Origin: Harmonia axyridis
Taxonomy: Eukaryota; Arthropoda; Insecta; Coleoptera; Coccinellidae
Assembly: GCF_914767665.1 (NCBI RefSeq)
Contig: NC_059504.1
Coordinates: 15,316,501-15,380,500 of the forward strand
Direction of reading: 5' to 3'
DNA: 64,000 nucleotides
Shown: positions 22,899-35,600 of the stretch, piece by piece
Layout of the letters: the number at the start of each line of letters is the position of its first letter
How positions within the stretch are numbered: position 1 is the stretch's first letter
Notes under the pieces: model-generated
What the model saw: the letters and a program-made list of their open reading frames with translations, nothing else
Databases searched by the model: none
What the model was told of the DNA's origin: nothing
Program-made: the position numbers and the translations under genes

Positions 22899-24490
22899 TA
22901 TTTCTGATCAAAAATAAATGTCACTTAACACCAATTGAAAAAGTTGTACGAAAATAGAACTTTATATTGGATAACTTTCAAAAACAAGATGGTTGCTCCC
23001 ATGTTTTCTGTTCGTGTATTTCGATGTTTGAGAGAATAAAAGCGCTATTGTTAAAGGAAATTCTAGCAAGGGAGAATTACTATCTACGAAATACAGGGTG
23101 TAGAGAAAATTTCGAGTTTTTCGCAAGTTTTTGAGAGCAGTTGGAGAAAACAAATTTTTTGTTTGAATACGAAAACATGGAAATTCGTAAAACTACCTTA
23201 AAAACTTGATTGGATCCGTTATTTTAGGGGAGGATGAAGGCTTTTGAGCAAATTTCGAACTCACCTGTGTTCTCTAAGAAATGCGAAACAGCTCTGTCCT
23301 TATACAAAAGCAAACATAATGAACTTCACAGTGTAACTGATGTGAATGCGATGTCGCTCTTTCAGAGTTATCTATGTACTGAGGTGTTTTATTTTCAGTA
23401 ACTCTCCCGCTGTGCAATCTTCAATATAATTATCGTTAAATTAATTCAAAGTTCATTATTTTTAATTGATAAGAATTTTTATACCTACTGTTAAAATTTC
23501 GATTTTGAGGAAACGTTTTTCTATCTGTAATCTGCCGTTTTTCTATCTGTAATCTGCTCTTGTAAATTGAATGAAATATTGAAAAGGAATGAAAATAAGA
23601 GCCAGGTGTGACTGTGTAATGTAGGAAATAATTTTTTGGCTGTCGTAAAATTTAGGTCAACTAATGGAGAACTCTTGCATTGTTCCGGAAAAAATGTTCC
23701 TTAAATTATAAGTGGTCCACTCTGAAAATCGTTTATGAATAGATGGAAGTTCGAAACTGATTCTATTCCGACTAGGAGAAATACATATTTTTTTGCGATC
23801 TATTCGTAAATGGTGGATGCGCTTTCAATACCTCCTGCAAAGTTTAAATGTTCAAATGAATTCCCTAATCTAAATGATATGATTGAGTGAGATGCCGGGT
23901 TTTATTTAATAGTAGTTACTACAATTAGTTTTGCATAATATTTCCGATTGGTAATAGCAAAACATTGTAAATTTTACAGTGTTTGCGTTTTTTGTTGATT
24001 CTTCGATCTTCCAGGAGCTCGAAGCTTTATTTTCTTGTATGAAAAAATACGAAATTCTTATTGAATTCTTAACACCGAAGCTGTTTTTTCAGGTGATTCA
24101 AATAATTTATTCTATAACTATAATTGTAGCAATAAATATTTCAGTTTACATGGTTTCATGTTTCATCCCGTTAATTTATAATGAAATAAATTTATCAAAA
24201 TTTTATTCCTTCCTTTCTTTAAGCAAATTAAGAGTGAAAGAATGTTATAGGTTAACTCGTAGATTCTTTTCACGTAGGGTTGATTTAATTATTTAATATA
24301 AGTACTTATATTTATATCGCTCTTTTGAATTTAACGTATATTCCCTCTGCATAATAATTCCAATAGTTTCAATAATTTCCAAATATCCGATTTACTACAT
24401 ATAATCTCCTAACTACGGTTAGAAACTTCAGAGAGTGATTGGTAAAGTCGTTTAAAAAAAAAATTCTAGGAACGTATTATTATTATTATT
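22899..24490. other. Upstream region of the Mohawk-like gene, no gene seen
   Basis: AT-rich non-coding sequence, presumably including the promoter of the Mohawk-like gene. It has a short tandem duplication near 23517-23560 (two copies of a 23-24-base unit containing CTATCTGTAATCTG). A 105-codon frame at 23979-24296 is hydrophobic AT-rich sequence with no motif and is not called. Confidence 0.5.
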
Positions 24491-24492
24491 AT

Positions 24493-25584
24493 GGGCGCCC
24501 GCAGGGGGGGCCAGGGGGGGCCCCCCCTGAGACTTTGGATGCCTCATTTTTCAGCACAACACCCTCAATATTACTTTCTCAATCCAAAGGACAAGGAAAA
24601 AAGGAAAGTAATAGATTCACAACTATTTTCCGGTTTTCAATGGAATTACATACTATACATATAGTCCATAATCGGCAGAGGTATTTTTTGAATTAAAAAT
24701 TTTTTAGGCGCGTTGAGCATTTCTTGGGTGAAGAAAAATCATGGAACCGAAATCACTCCATGCGTGTCAATTTGTTTATAAATTCATCTTATACACTGCG
24801 TCCGTAACCGTTAAGAAGGAACAAAATTCATTTTTAGCTAAACAGACCATTGTAAGGAATAATCCTGAAACACGTCGATTTTTATTTTAATTTACCGTAT
24901 TTTAAAATAATAATCTAATATACGTAATATTTTTTCAATGGAATACCCCCATTTTGTCTCAATTTTCCGATTACTCTGGCTGAGCAGATTCCAAAAAGTG
25001 TATCACATGTTGATTCCAATTGGTACAGGGTGGACAAAAATACAATAGTTTTGTGTGTGCTCATAAAGTGACGCGTAACATTCTTTATTAGTTAAATTAA
25101 CAATATTATCAAAAATACGGCAATTGGTTTTAATATAACACCCTGTAGTTTGTTACATTTTGAGATTAATAAAAATGTATAAAAATAAGAAATAATTTCT
25201 TTCATATTCCGTCTGCTGGACCACAAGTACCAAACATGTTTGGAAACAGCTCATTTTTATTAATCTAAAAATGTAACAAACTACAGGGTGTTACATTCAA
25301 ACCAATTAGCGCCAGTCAATAAGTATTTTTGATAATATTGTTAATTTAACTAATAAAGAATATTATGCGTTATTTTATGAGCACACACGAAACTATTGTA
25401 TTTTTGTCCACCCTGTACCACTTTTAGTGATCTTTTGAAATTCAGAGTAGACGCTGGTGATGAATATAAATACAGAAATAGGAAGAAACGGAATACTGAT
25501 GTCGCCTACGACAATCATGGACGCCTTATTGTTTTTCAATAATTTTCATTTTGCCCCCCCTGAGAAAAATTTCTGCGGGCGCCC
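24493..25584. mobile_element. Non-autonomous DNA element with GGGCGCCCGCAG terminal inverted repeats
   Basis: The 1.09-kb segment begins GGGCGCCCGCAG and ends with its exact reverse complement, CTGCGGGCGCCC. Both ends sit in ATT microsatellite (…TATTATTAT / ATGATTATTATT), so the insertion is in, or duplicated, an (ATT)n target. A G-run/C-run block follows the left end, and a shorter G-rich block follows the right end in inverted orientation. There is no transposase frame. It contains a second, separate foldback element. The superfamily is not determined. Confidence 0.75.
25021..25420. repeat. Foldback MITE nested in the preceding element
   Basis: Two inverted arms of about 160 bp flank a spacer of roughly 85 bp. 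The ends are TGGTACAGGGTGGAC and its reverse complement. The arms share TACAATAGTTT, the stretch from AACAATATTATC onward and CACCCTGTAGTTTG with only scattered differences. The RNA or single strand would form a long hairpin. No coding potential. Confidence 0.85.
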
Positions 25585-27599
25585 ATGATTATTATTATTA
25601 TTAAAGAAATTACAGAGTAGAGGCAAAAGCCTATAAACTCTATGTATGTATGTTAAGATTTTTTGAAATACAGAGGTTTGAGTTTAAAAAAACGATATTT
25701 ATAGAATATCCAAATTTATAGTTTAGGTTCAGTTGCGTCTCAGTAGGCACCACAGTTTTTTTATACTTCAACACACTTCAACTTAATAAAAAATGTTTTG
25801 ATTTGAGAAGGTTTTTATAAATTTTCATTTATATCTTTCTCGAACAAATAATTATCGATATTAAAGAAATTCCCATCGTTAAATATTTAATAGACCAAAT
25901 CAAACAAAAATAGAAAATTTAAAAATTCAATTTTTTTCGAATGTTCGACTTCTATAATTCAATCAACAGTACTGTGCCAAAAGCTGCAGTGGGTCACAGT
26001 TACAAAACCTACGCAGAGAACAACTGCTTTTCCAAACTTGAAAACCTTCTTGTACCTATTAGTTCCCAAATTAGAATGAAAATTAAGCTGCCAATTATAT
26101 TTTACTGAAATTTTGATATTTCTAGCTCTAGAAGAATCAAGAAATTAAATTCAATACAACAATATACAATATTTTTACCGCAAATTCCTATCCCAAATTG
26201 TTTTCGGTTCATGAAATTCCGAACGAACGATAGAAATCTATAATAAATCTACGATATCAAAAAATTCCCCAACCTCCCTCATTGTTTAAAGATTTTCAGT
26301 CATTATTTTTTTATCATAACAAAATGTAAATACTTATTTTAGTAGGAACTTTCATATATAATATCAATTTCTAATAATGCCCTGCAAGGAACATAATCAT
26401 AATGAGAGATATAAACGTTTTTGAATTTGAAAATTTTATAGAAATCATCTCTGGAATTTTTTGCACCCTGTATAATTAACATGAGCTTATCAGTGGCAAA
26501 ATTTTTTCAACGCGTGGCCTAAAATTGTATAAGGCGCATAAAAAAGTTTAAACTACAAAAAACTCGACCACACTTCATGCCAAATTCAACCAGCACGTGA
26601 CAATATCTATTACCGACTTAAAAACAATATTGGGGGAAGAAAATACTACAATTAGGTTAATCGCAACAGTTCAATGAACACACGTATGTTAATCTCGTTC
26701 AATGAACTTTCCACATTTCAAAATGCCATTTTTCAATTCGAAAAAAATCGGAATTTCTCAATTGAAACAAGTTTCATTGCTCAACACCGTCTTCTTACTG
26801 CTGTAATAAATACACCCATTACATTTTGATGTTAATATGAGTTTAGTCATAGGGAATTCATCAGACAACACGCGACATTGTGCCGGGTCTGTATCTGATT
26901 GCCGAAATCTAACGACAAAATGCGCGCAAACTCTAATCCGGCGATGCCAAGTTCAGGGATTTTTCCCAGAGATGGGGAAATTCAATAGGTTTTGTTTTTT
27001 TTGGAATCCTTCGAGAAAGCGAACTCAGGCCTCAAAATACGCTAATATAGTATTCTGGATGGGGATAATTACCTCCTCAAAATATAAAATTTTAGAGTTC
27101 TCACCAAGACGAAGAATTTTTCCATAAAAATGAACCAATAATCATTTTATTTTTCTTTGAAATCGGCAGGTCAGTACAAAAACTGATCATTTTAAAGTTT
27201 ATGAGTTCATTATCGCTTTCAAGATGATTACTTTTATAGCACTGCGAGTACGACTATGTTTGAAGACCATCATTTTCCTAATTCCCTTTACCTATCCGCT
27301 TTGTCGCCCCTTGTTTTGCCATTTTAGATTTTTGCATTCTTCATCATTATCCACTTACTCCATGTTTTTTGTTTTTTCTATCATTCTCGTCTCGTCTGTG
27401 CAGTTCAGTTTTCTGACAGACAAAGGATGTTGGCAAAATTTAATGGAATTCTTATTAAAATTCCAAAAAAAACTAGTATCGTTTCTAATTTAATGAAAAC
27501 ATAATAAGAGTTGTGATATAAAAAATGCATTAGTAAACTGAGACTGAAAAACTGCGAGATACATCCTTGACTGCACTAAAATTTTGAGATTAGTCAACA

Positions 27600-27765
27600 T
27601 ATCCAAACGTTTACTTGGCACTACTATATTTGATCTCTGTAATTCTTGTGAGTGTAGCGAGCTCTGAAAGGAGTTTTTTGAAGAAGTTGAAAACTTGGCT
27701 CAGATCAGATCAACAATGGGTTAGGAAAGATTGGCAGGTTTGGCTTTATCATACATCCATAGGGA
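27600..27765 (+). pseudogene. hAT-type transposase C-terminal fragment
   Basis: The frame reads ALLYLISVILVSVASSERSF followed by KLKTWLRS, resembling the C-terminal dimerisation region of hAT transposases (…VASAERSFSKLK…YLRS…). No other part of a transposase is visible within 1 kb, so this would be an isolated remnant. The rest of 25,585-28,900 is AT-rich non-coding sequence in which I see no other gene. Confidence 0.4.
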
Positions 27766-28929
27766 AATTGTACTCGCTATTGATTCTGTGTTTGTTCTTG
27801 TTTTTTGTTACTTGTTGTGTATACATTTACGTTTTATAAGAATTTATTTTTAAACAATAATTGATCTGTACCTCAGGAAATTTTTTTTGATTCATTCATA
27901 TACGTCAATTGGGGCCTTGGATTTGATTGATAGATCACAACTCATATATACAGTGTACAATTATTATTTTTTACAACCATGGGCACAATTGGCGCAACAA
28001 TAATTAGCGCTTAAAAGTTCCGACCTCATACGTCAAGCTTTCACCATTTTTCTAAAAGACAGAGTTTATAGTGAAAAATCTGGAACACTGAAAATTAATT
28101 CAAACAGAGAATATAGATTAACGAAAATTATGGAAAAAATAATTACGTATATAATAATTTTTCTACCTTCTGCAATTTTGTATATAGTCCTCCTGGAGCA
28201 AAGATAATCTAAATTTAAATTTTTAAACAAAAAATTAAAACAGATTAAATAAACTGTCGAAGGTGTTATACATTCAAAAAATATTTTGAGAATTCATAAT
28301 AAAACATCCGCTGAATTTTTATTGGATCATTACCCAAAATTATCGTTGACAGAAAATCGTGTTATATAGAAAATTTTATAGATTTTATATTTGCGGACTT
28401 ATTTCGAGAGGATTCCTCACAATTTTTTGTCACAATTTGGAAATTTGAACATCAAGATCAAGCATGTTATTTGAACCGAAACTTATTGTAAAAATTGAAT
28501 ATAACAAATATTAAATAATCCTTAATCTATATAAAACATCAAATAAGAAATATTCAGGCAAACAACTTGATTTTAAACTTACAATGTACGTTTTTGCTCA
28601 CTGTTATTAACATTTCTAGCACTGTTTGGAGCTGAAGATGATATTTTTATATCGAAACATGTCATCCTAGTTAATAAACCTGGTTCTACAAAAAAGGAGA
28701 GCGTTTAGATTTTATCTTTAATTAGACATTAAAGTGCACTTAAGGGTTTTAATGAAGTGAAAACATCTGTAGTCAAATTTTGATATATGAATCAAGGAAA
28801 TAATAAGTAAACAATTATATCATAGTGAGGTACAATTTATAAAATATACCATTTTATATACTGATTTCATTTTTGAAATATGGGATCATATTCGAAATCT
28901 GCACTGGAATCAAATTCTACGGAAAATAA

Positions 28930-29220
28930 ATTTTCAGACATGGCAACGCCGCCCTACCCATCACCAGGAACCGACTAACGTCCGGACGTACATCCGATGT
29001 CACCGCAGGCGTGGAAAAAAGACCGACGGCATTCGTAACTGCGACGCCTATAGACGCCAAAAGCGGCGCGTATTTCAGTTTTTCCAACCTTACTACTCAC
29101 TCTCTTTTCAACCGCGTGAGTCTCTGACGTACAACATGTGCCATGTGCTCCTGAACTCGATAGCGTGCTGAAAATCGCGGGAATGTGAATTAAAAACTCG
29201 ATAAAAGTTCGCTTAAAAAC
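28930..29220 (+). promoter_or_regulatory. Probable promoter / 5' UTR of SLC7 first exon A
   Basis: The interval directly before the ATG at 29221 is markedly richer in G+C and CpG (GTCCGGACGTAC, GACCGACGG, AACCGCGTGAG) than the several kilobases upstream. That is consistent with a promoter-proximal 5' UTR. No TATA box is evident. Confidence 0.45.
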
Positions 29221-29689
29221 ATGGTATCGAAGACGGACCTAAAACCCTTTGATGTTGCCGACATGGCGGGCGGTGATAGTGTTAAACTGAAGAGGAAGAT
29301 CACTTTGATGAACGGTGTGGCTTTGATCATAGGGACGATCATAGGAAGCGGGATTTTCCTATCGCCGACAGGTGTTTACAAGAGCACAGAGTCGGTGGGG
29401 TTGTCGCTGATCATCTGGGCCCTTTCAGGAGCCTTTTCAACACTCGGCGCATTGTGTTATGCCGAGTTGGGGACTTCTATTACCCGTTCAGGGGGTGATT
29501 ATGCATATATCTACGTCGCTTTTGGTCCTCTGGCTGCTTTTTTGATGCTTTGGGTGTCTATACTCATCATTCGGCCTACTACGCAGACTATAGTGGCACT
29601 AACTTTCGCGGAATATGCTGCTAAATTTTTTTTTCCAGACTGTGCTCCACCTGCCAATGCAATCAGACTGTTAGCAGCGGTTTGTCTAT
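29221..29689 (+). CDS. SLC7 first coding exon A
   Basis: This exon encodes residues 1-156: a short cytosolic N-terminus, TM1 with GSGIF, and roughly TM2-TM4 up to the cysteine used for heavy-chain linkage. It starts at ATG MVSKTDLKPF and ends CTAT/GTAAGT in phase 1, so codon 157 (Cys) is completed by the shared exon at 37177. Its own promoter region lies just upstream. It has no private downstream exons before exon B, so it either splices across about 7.5 kb to the shared body or is non-productive. Confidence 0.9.
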
Positions 29690-32600
29690 GTAAGTAACGT
29701 ATTTGTTTAGGTGAATACCTGGAATTATTGCAGTAGGCTGATGCAATCGCTTTCCGGTTTGAATGAGAAGTTTCCACGTGAGAAATTCAAATTTAGCGGC
29801 CTTTACTCTGATATGACGTTCGACCAATGAAGTGTCATCGGTAATTTCGGTTTGAGATAGTGTTATAATGGATTTGGAGCGTTTTATGTTTGATTATTTC
29901 GCAATTTGTGAAGTTGGGAAATGGAAAACTTAGGAAGAATTTGTTTGTAATATTTTTAAACTGTAGGTAATTTAGTTCAATTCGAATATGCGATGGAAGA
30001 TGAAAAAAAACTGGTTTTTTATATAAACATCTTAAATTTTTGAGGGTGCATTAACACAAAGATTGTCAATTATAACTAATAATGTCTAATTCTTCTAAAT
30101 TAACAATCTGATCCATAAATGTTGAAGCATTGAAATACCGGCACCAAATTCTAAAAAAAAATCCTGAGAAACAAATATACATAGGTACTAAAAGTAAATT
30201 ATAACATTGCATATCCAAAATCTATCTTCTGAACTTTATATCAAATAATGTTTACCACATAATCCTACTGCTTTTTGGTTTTCAAGATATTGTATTTTGG
30301 CAAATTTTATAACGAAAATCATAAACTGAGTTTTTTGAACTTTTGTTCATTGAAATTAAGCATTGGGGATTTGCATATAGGGATTCACGTCTTGACTTGA
30401 TTTCAAGTCAAGTAGTAGCTTTTCAATCTCAAGTCAAGTATTTATTTATCAAGTACTTGAATCATATCAAGCTACTTGATTTTAAGCAGTTTGATTGTGT
30501 AGTGTCGCATCAATAAAAAAATTATGAAATGAGAAGGAACCTTGCAAAAAACACTTTTATTTATTAAACTTATTGTATAAAAGAACCGAAAATATCAACT
30601 TTTTTGAAATAACTTAAATTAAATCACTATAAATTATAACAAAATAAAACATAATGAAAAAATAAAGTTTCTTAATATTGAGAAACCTCCAGGCTTTGTT
30701 GATTTCATAATTTTTCATCCAGGATCTAAGACACATGAGGCATCTTTTTGATTTGTCGCCTAATCTATTGTGGGTTTTTTAACTGTAAGAACAGCTCTGG
30801 ATAATTGTCTTTCAACAGGAGCTGAAGATGCTGGCGTTGATGAAAAATCCTTGGCCATATTGGCCAAGTTTCGAAAGATGTTTCTGAAACTACCAAAATC
30901 TACCAATAGATTTCATAGAAATGTGAGAAAACTGCTAATAAAGTCACACTGGCGAATGCTTCAGTCTCTCGGCGCTCGAGGAATCTCCTTATTTAGTCTA
31001 GGCGCGCACAAGATTGCCGAAATATATGTCGTGCGACGCGTGCATATCAAGCTCAAGTAATATCAAGTCAAGCAATAAATATCTAACATCAAGTGAAGTC
31101 AAGCCCAAGTATGTAATTTTTCACGAGCTTGATTTTCAAGTCAAGTAGTTGGTTAAAATGTCAAGCTACTTGGCTTGATGAATCCCTATTTGTATAGGCC
31201 ATTCAGGGAGTAATTATGCCTATATCTAAGTCGCTTTTGATCCTCTGACCGCTTTTTTGATGTTTACGGTGTCATCATTCGACCTACTATACATTATGCA
31301 GACCATAGTGGAATAGTCCTCGAAATTTTTCTTCCAGAATGTACTCCACCTGTCAATGCAATCAGACTAGAGTATTTATCTTTTAAATACCGGTAATTAT
31401 TACAGTCAGCTGATGCAATTATCTACCGGCTTGAATAAGTGTAATTTTCAAATTCAGCCGTCTTAATATGTTGGTAAAACGTTCGACCAATAAACTGTCA
31501 ACGTTTTGAGATAACGTTTTATGCAATTGAAGCGGTTTTGGGTTTGTTCTGTTTGATTGTTTCGTAATTTGTGAAGTTGGGATATGGAATATACAGAATG
31601 AGTTAGTTCATCTTAATATTTTTTTATACGAGATCAGATCGAATATGTGTTGGAAAAGAAATAAACTGTATTTTCGTACGAAATCATAGATTTTCGACGG
31701 TTATGATTTTCCATCCATGGATTTCCTAGGATTGTAATACAGGTATCGTTATTGAGTTCAGAAAAATCATTTCTAGAAAACAACGACTATCAAAATATTT
31801 CAATACTCAATAATAATACTAAAAATATGTAATCATTAGTTCTAAATATTTTCCCTTTAACAAACTTAACCGCCATACCTACACTAAAAATTTCTTCTAG
31901 AGAGTTATCGTGTTTAGGGCCGTCCAAAAGTGACCACGTATTCATCATCAGCGAGTTAAATTTTCAGTTTGTGAACGTTCCTAGCTCAAAATTAAAAAAA
32001 TAGAGGCATCTTGACGAAATTATAATATAACTCTCGTTATAGTTATAGTTATAACATTGTCGTATGAAGTTATCAAAATTTTCTTCACACAATGGTGGAA
32101 CGAGCGCTCAAAAAAAGTTATCAAATTTGCAAGGGATGATTTTACAGATTTATTAAAAAATATTGAAAAGATAAAAAAACAAAAAATCTCCGATAAGAAC
32201 GCAAAATAGATAAGTAGATAACATTAGTGTACATTACAACTAGGAAAAGATAAGGTTTCAACATCTAACAACTTGAGTACTTCCTATACAGAAGCAATAT
32301 TTCATTGATCAAGTTTACATTTTCCGTGAATAATATCAAACAATTGTTAGTGATACTTTGACATAGACGTCAAGGTTAAACAACCTCTAGATATACGCAC
32401 ATTGTTAGACCTCTATGGCCTTAGCAGATATCGTTATGTGGTTAAACAGTGAGATCTTAAAAAAAAATAATAGAATACTGGCAACTACATTCGATAGGAT
32501 CGTTATAGTGTTATGAATTCGAAAAAAGTCTTTAATTCGAACCTCAATCACTATAACATAGCGATACGTAGCTATAGAACGAAAATAAAAAAAAATCATA

Positions 32601-35600
32601 TCTTCAAGTACTTATAGAAAAAATCGTTATCTACTAATATTTATAGCAATGAACTATGCATATGTAGATATATCTGCAAAGACATGCTGAAATTTTCTAA
32701 ATAATTTCAACTTCGACGGCTAATGATCCTAAAAAAAAAAATTCAACTTCGAATTTTTATTTCGATACCATCTCTGAAACAGCACAAAGTAAATTTCGAA
32801 GTATTTAGGTTACATCCTGAAACCGTTCATTAATTTTGAACTCCGACGTATCAAGTCTAGACTACTTTGAAACAATATAAAGACCAATGTTTTTACGAGG
32901 GGTATCCAATAAATTCGTTGCTCCGTATTTGACTCGAAGGTTTTGGTTTATTAAAAAATTCAAACTCCTCTGAGATTCTCGTAGCTTACGTTTTGGATTA
33001 TATAGAATTGAAAATGGTTTGAAGATGCGTGGATAACTTTTGTTGGAAACTTTTGTATATACAACAGAGTATTCCTACTTTTTTGTGATGATTATATCAG
33101 TCTATTTTTTTTTAATCTTCGCAACAGATTGGGCAAATAAGAACCAAAACGTATAATTGATTTAGCTTACTAACTTTTTAATAATTTAGATTTTCCTGAG
33201 GATTACTACAGAATTTTTCGAATTTTTTTCACGAAATGTGTAGCAAATACGACAAAAGTACAAAACCTAAAATACTGGACTAAAGTTTCTCTTTACATTA
33301 CTCGAAAACACCAGTAGTCCACCAAAAAGAAATTTCTGTTCCAGAAAAAATATCACCTTGTAGATTTGCATTCAAAATAAGCATATCACATGATAACGTC
33401 TTTAAATTAAAATATATGCCAGATTTAAGAAAGAATACCACCACGTGACCGCTCAGTTCAAAACGAAATTATAGATTTTTCTTTTTACAATTGATTTTTA
33501 TGAGGTTTTCACATAATTCATTCAAACCATAATCTTCATTCGAGAATGACAATCTCTTTAATTTGCGAATGGAAACATTCATTGTATTCAATGTACAAAG
33601 CACTGATATATTTTTAGAATATTCGCGGAAAAAAACCTACAAAAAATCATTACAAAAGGGTTAATAATAATAAATAATGAATTGTAATTTTCTGAAAGAA
33701 ATAATTGACCGTCGTACAGTGCTGCCCTTTTCTTCGTAAAGAGAAAGAAGATAAATTGAATGTTTAACTTCAATGTTTGGTCATCGCAAGAGCACCAGAC
33801 GGAGAAATTTATGTGTACCTAAAGTTTAACTGATACGCGGAAAGCCACGTGCTGGTAATCCCTCTCAAGTTAAATATCTTGCGAAGGGAAGTTGATTTGA
33901 GACAAAAATTCGAGAAAACAAACTTTACCACCCTGTATCTCACAAACAAAGCTTTGGCGAGTCCATCCTAATAGGAATTTTTTTTAAATGGTCTGAATAA
34001 TCTGTCATTTTTGTTTGTACTCTGTGGCGGATCTAGTTGGGGCGCAGATGTGACCCCCCCTTTCTTTCGCGATGATTTTTCGTCATGAAAAATGGAAAAA
34101 AGACTTTTAAACATTTTGTACAATTCCTTCTGCATAACCTTCATCTGAATCGTATACTGTGCGCCCCCTCGAAGACATCTTCCACTTTAGGAACAGCCTG
34201 TATAATGATGTAGGTTTTCAAGCTTAAGTAAATGTTATATCACCACAATTCAAAATGCTGACCGTCTCTAAAAATCACCATTATCTTACAAATTTATGAT
34301 TATCCTTCTACATTCTAACTCCAACTTTTGCACCTCTCCTTGTACCTACCACTTACTAAGAGAAAGTCAAAACTCATTACACGAGTAACAGACCGGTGCT
34401 AACATTATAATCTTCAGCATTATTCAAATAATATGTTACACAACCATTCCGCATCAATCTGAATTCTTTATTCTACACGGTCATTCTACGTCGATACATT
34501 GGAAGAGCACGCTGAACAAAGCGCACAATACCCACTTTTGGTCAACGAAACCAATTCATACCACCAATTTACAATTTGTCATTACTTCTTCGTAATGCGC
34601 CGAGTTGTACCACACTGCGGTAGCTCGGCACCAGGTCAACCTCGTACCATACCATGTAATTTCTTCGACGGCTACCATGGGTACCACAGCACGCGTACCT
34701 CCTGCTCCGTCCCTTAGCAAGAGTAGCAGTTCGGGGAGTGTGAGACTCAAGAGGAAGATAACCCTTTTAAACGGTGTTACCCTTATCGTTGGTTCAATTA
34801 TAGGAAGTGGAATATTTGTGTCACCTACTGGTGTTTACTTGGCTACCGAGTCGGTTGGTGGTTCTTTGGTGATCTGGATAGTTTCAGGGTTGTTTTCTAC
34901 CCTTGGTGCTTTGTGCTATGCTGAGTTGGGGACTTCTATTACGAGATCGGGTGGTGATTATGCTTATATTTATGTCGCTTTTGGTCCATTGGCGGCTTTT
35001 TTGATGTTGTGGGTGTCGATTTTGATTATTAGGCCGACTACGAATACTATAGTTGCTCTTACTTTCGCCGAGTATGCTGCTAAGCCTTTTTTTCCTAACT
35101 GTGATCCACCGGCTGATGCTGTTCGACTCTTGGCCGCAATTTGTCTCTGTAAGTTGAGTTTTTGTTTATTTATTCGGAATTTTCCCAATTATTTTCAAAG
35201 ATAAACTTTGAATTAATCCGAGAAAGGTCGTCATTTAATGTTTTCGGTACTAATGGATTGAAAAAAGACCAGAATAACAAAGATTTTTCATTTTGGAATG
35301 GTTTAAAATGATATTCGAAATTACATAACTCTAGAAAATCAGAAGGAGTACTTACTTGAATTCATATTCATATGCAGTATAATTAATAATAATAATAATA
35401 AAATTTATTTAGCACCCGGCTAGTACAAAAAATATAAAATTAACACAACAATAATCACATTTCTCTGAAGTGGTCATTCAATCTTCCGCAGAATGCACCC
35501 AAAGATGGTGCCGTCTTAATTTCCTCTGGGAGACCATTATACAAACGAACACCCTCATAGAACAAGGACTTCTGTAAAGAAGTTTTTCTCACTGTGCAGA

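Noticed and set aside
23979..24296. 105-codon hydrophobic frame
   Set aside because: Low-complexity AT-rich sequence rich in Ile, Phe and Tyr, no domain, no splice or promoter evidence.
27224..27493. 89-codon hydrophobic frame
   Set aside because: Composition-driven (Phe, Leu, Ser) with no conserved motif.
30770..31060. 96-codon frame in the hAT-like element
   Set aside because: No zinc-finger or catalytic hAT motif can be read; likely chance.
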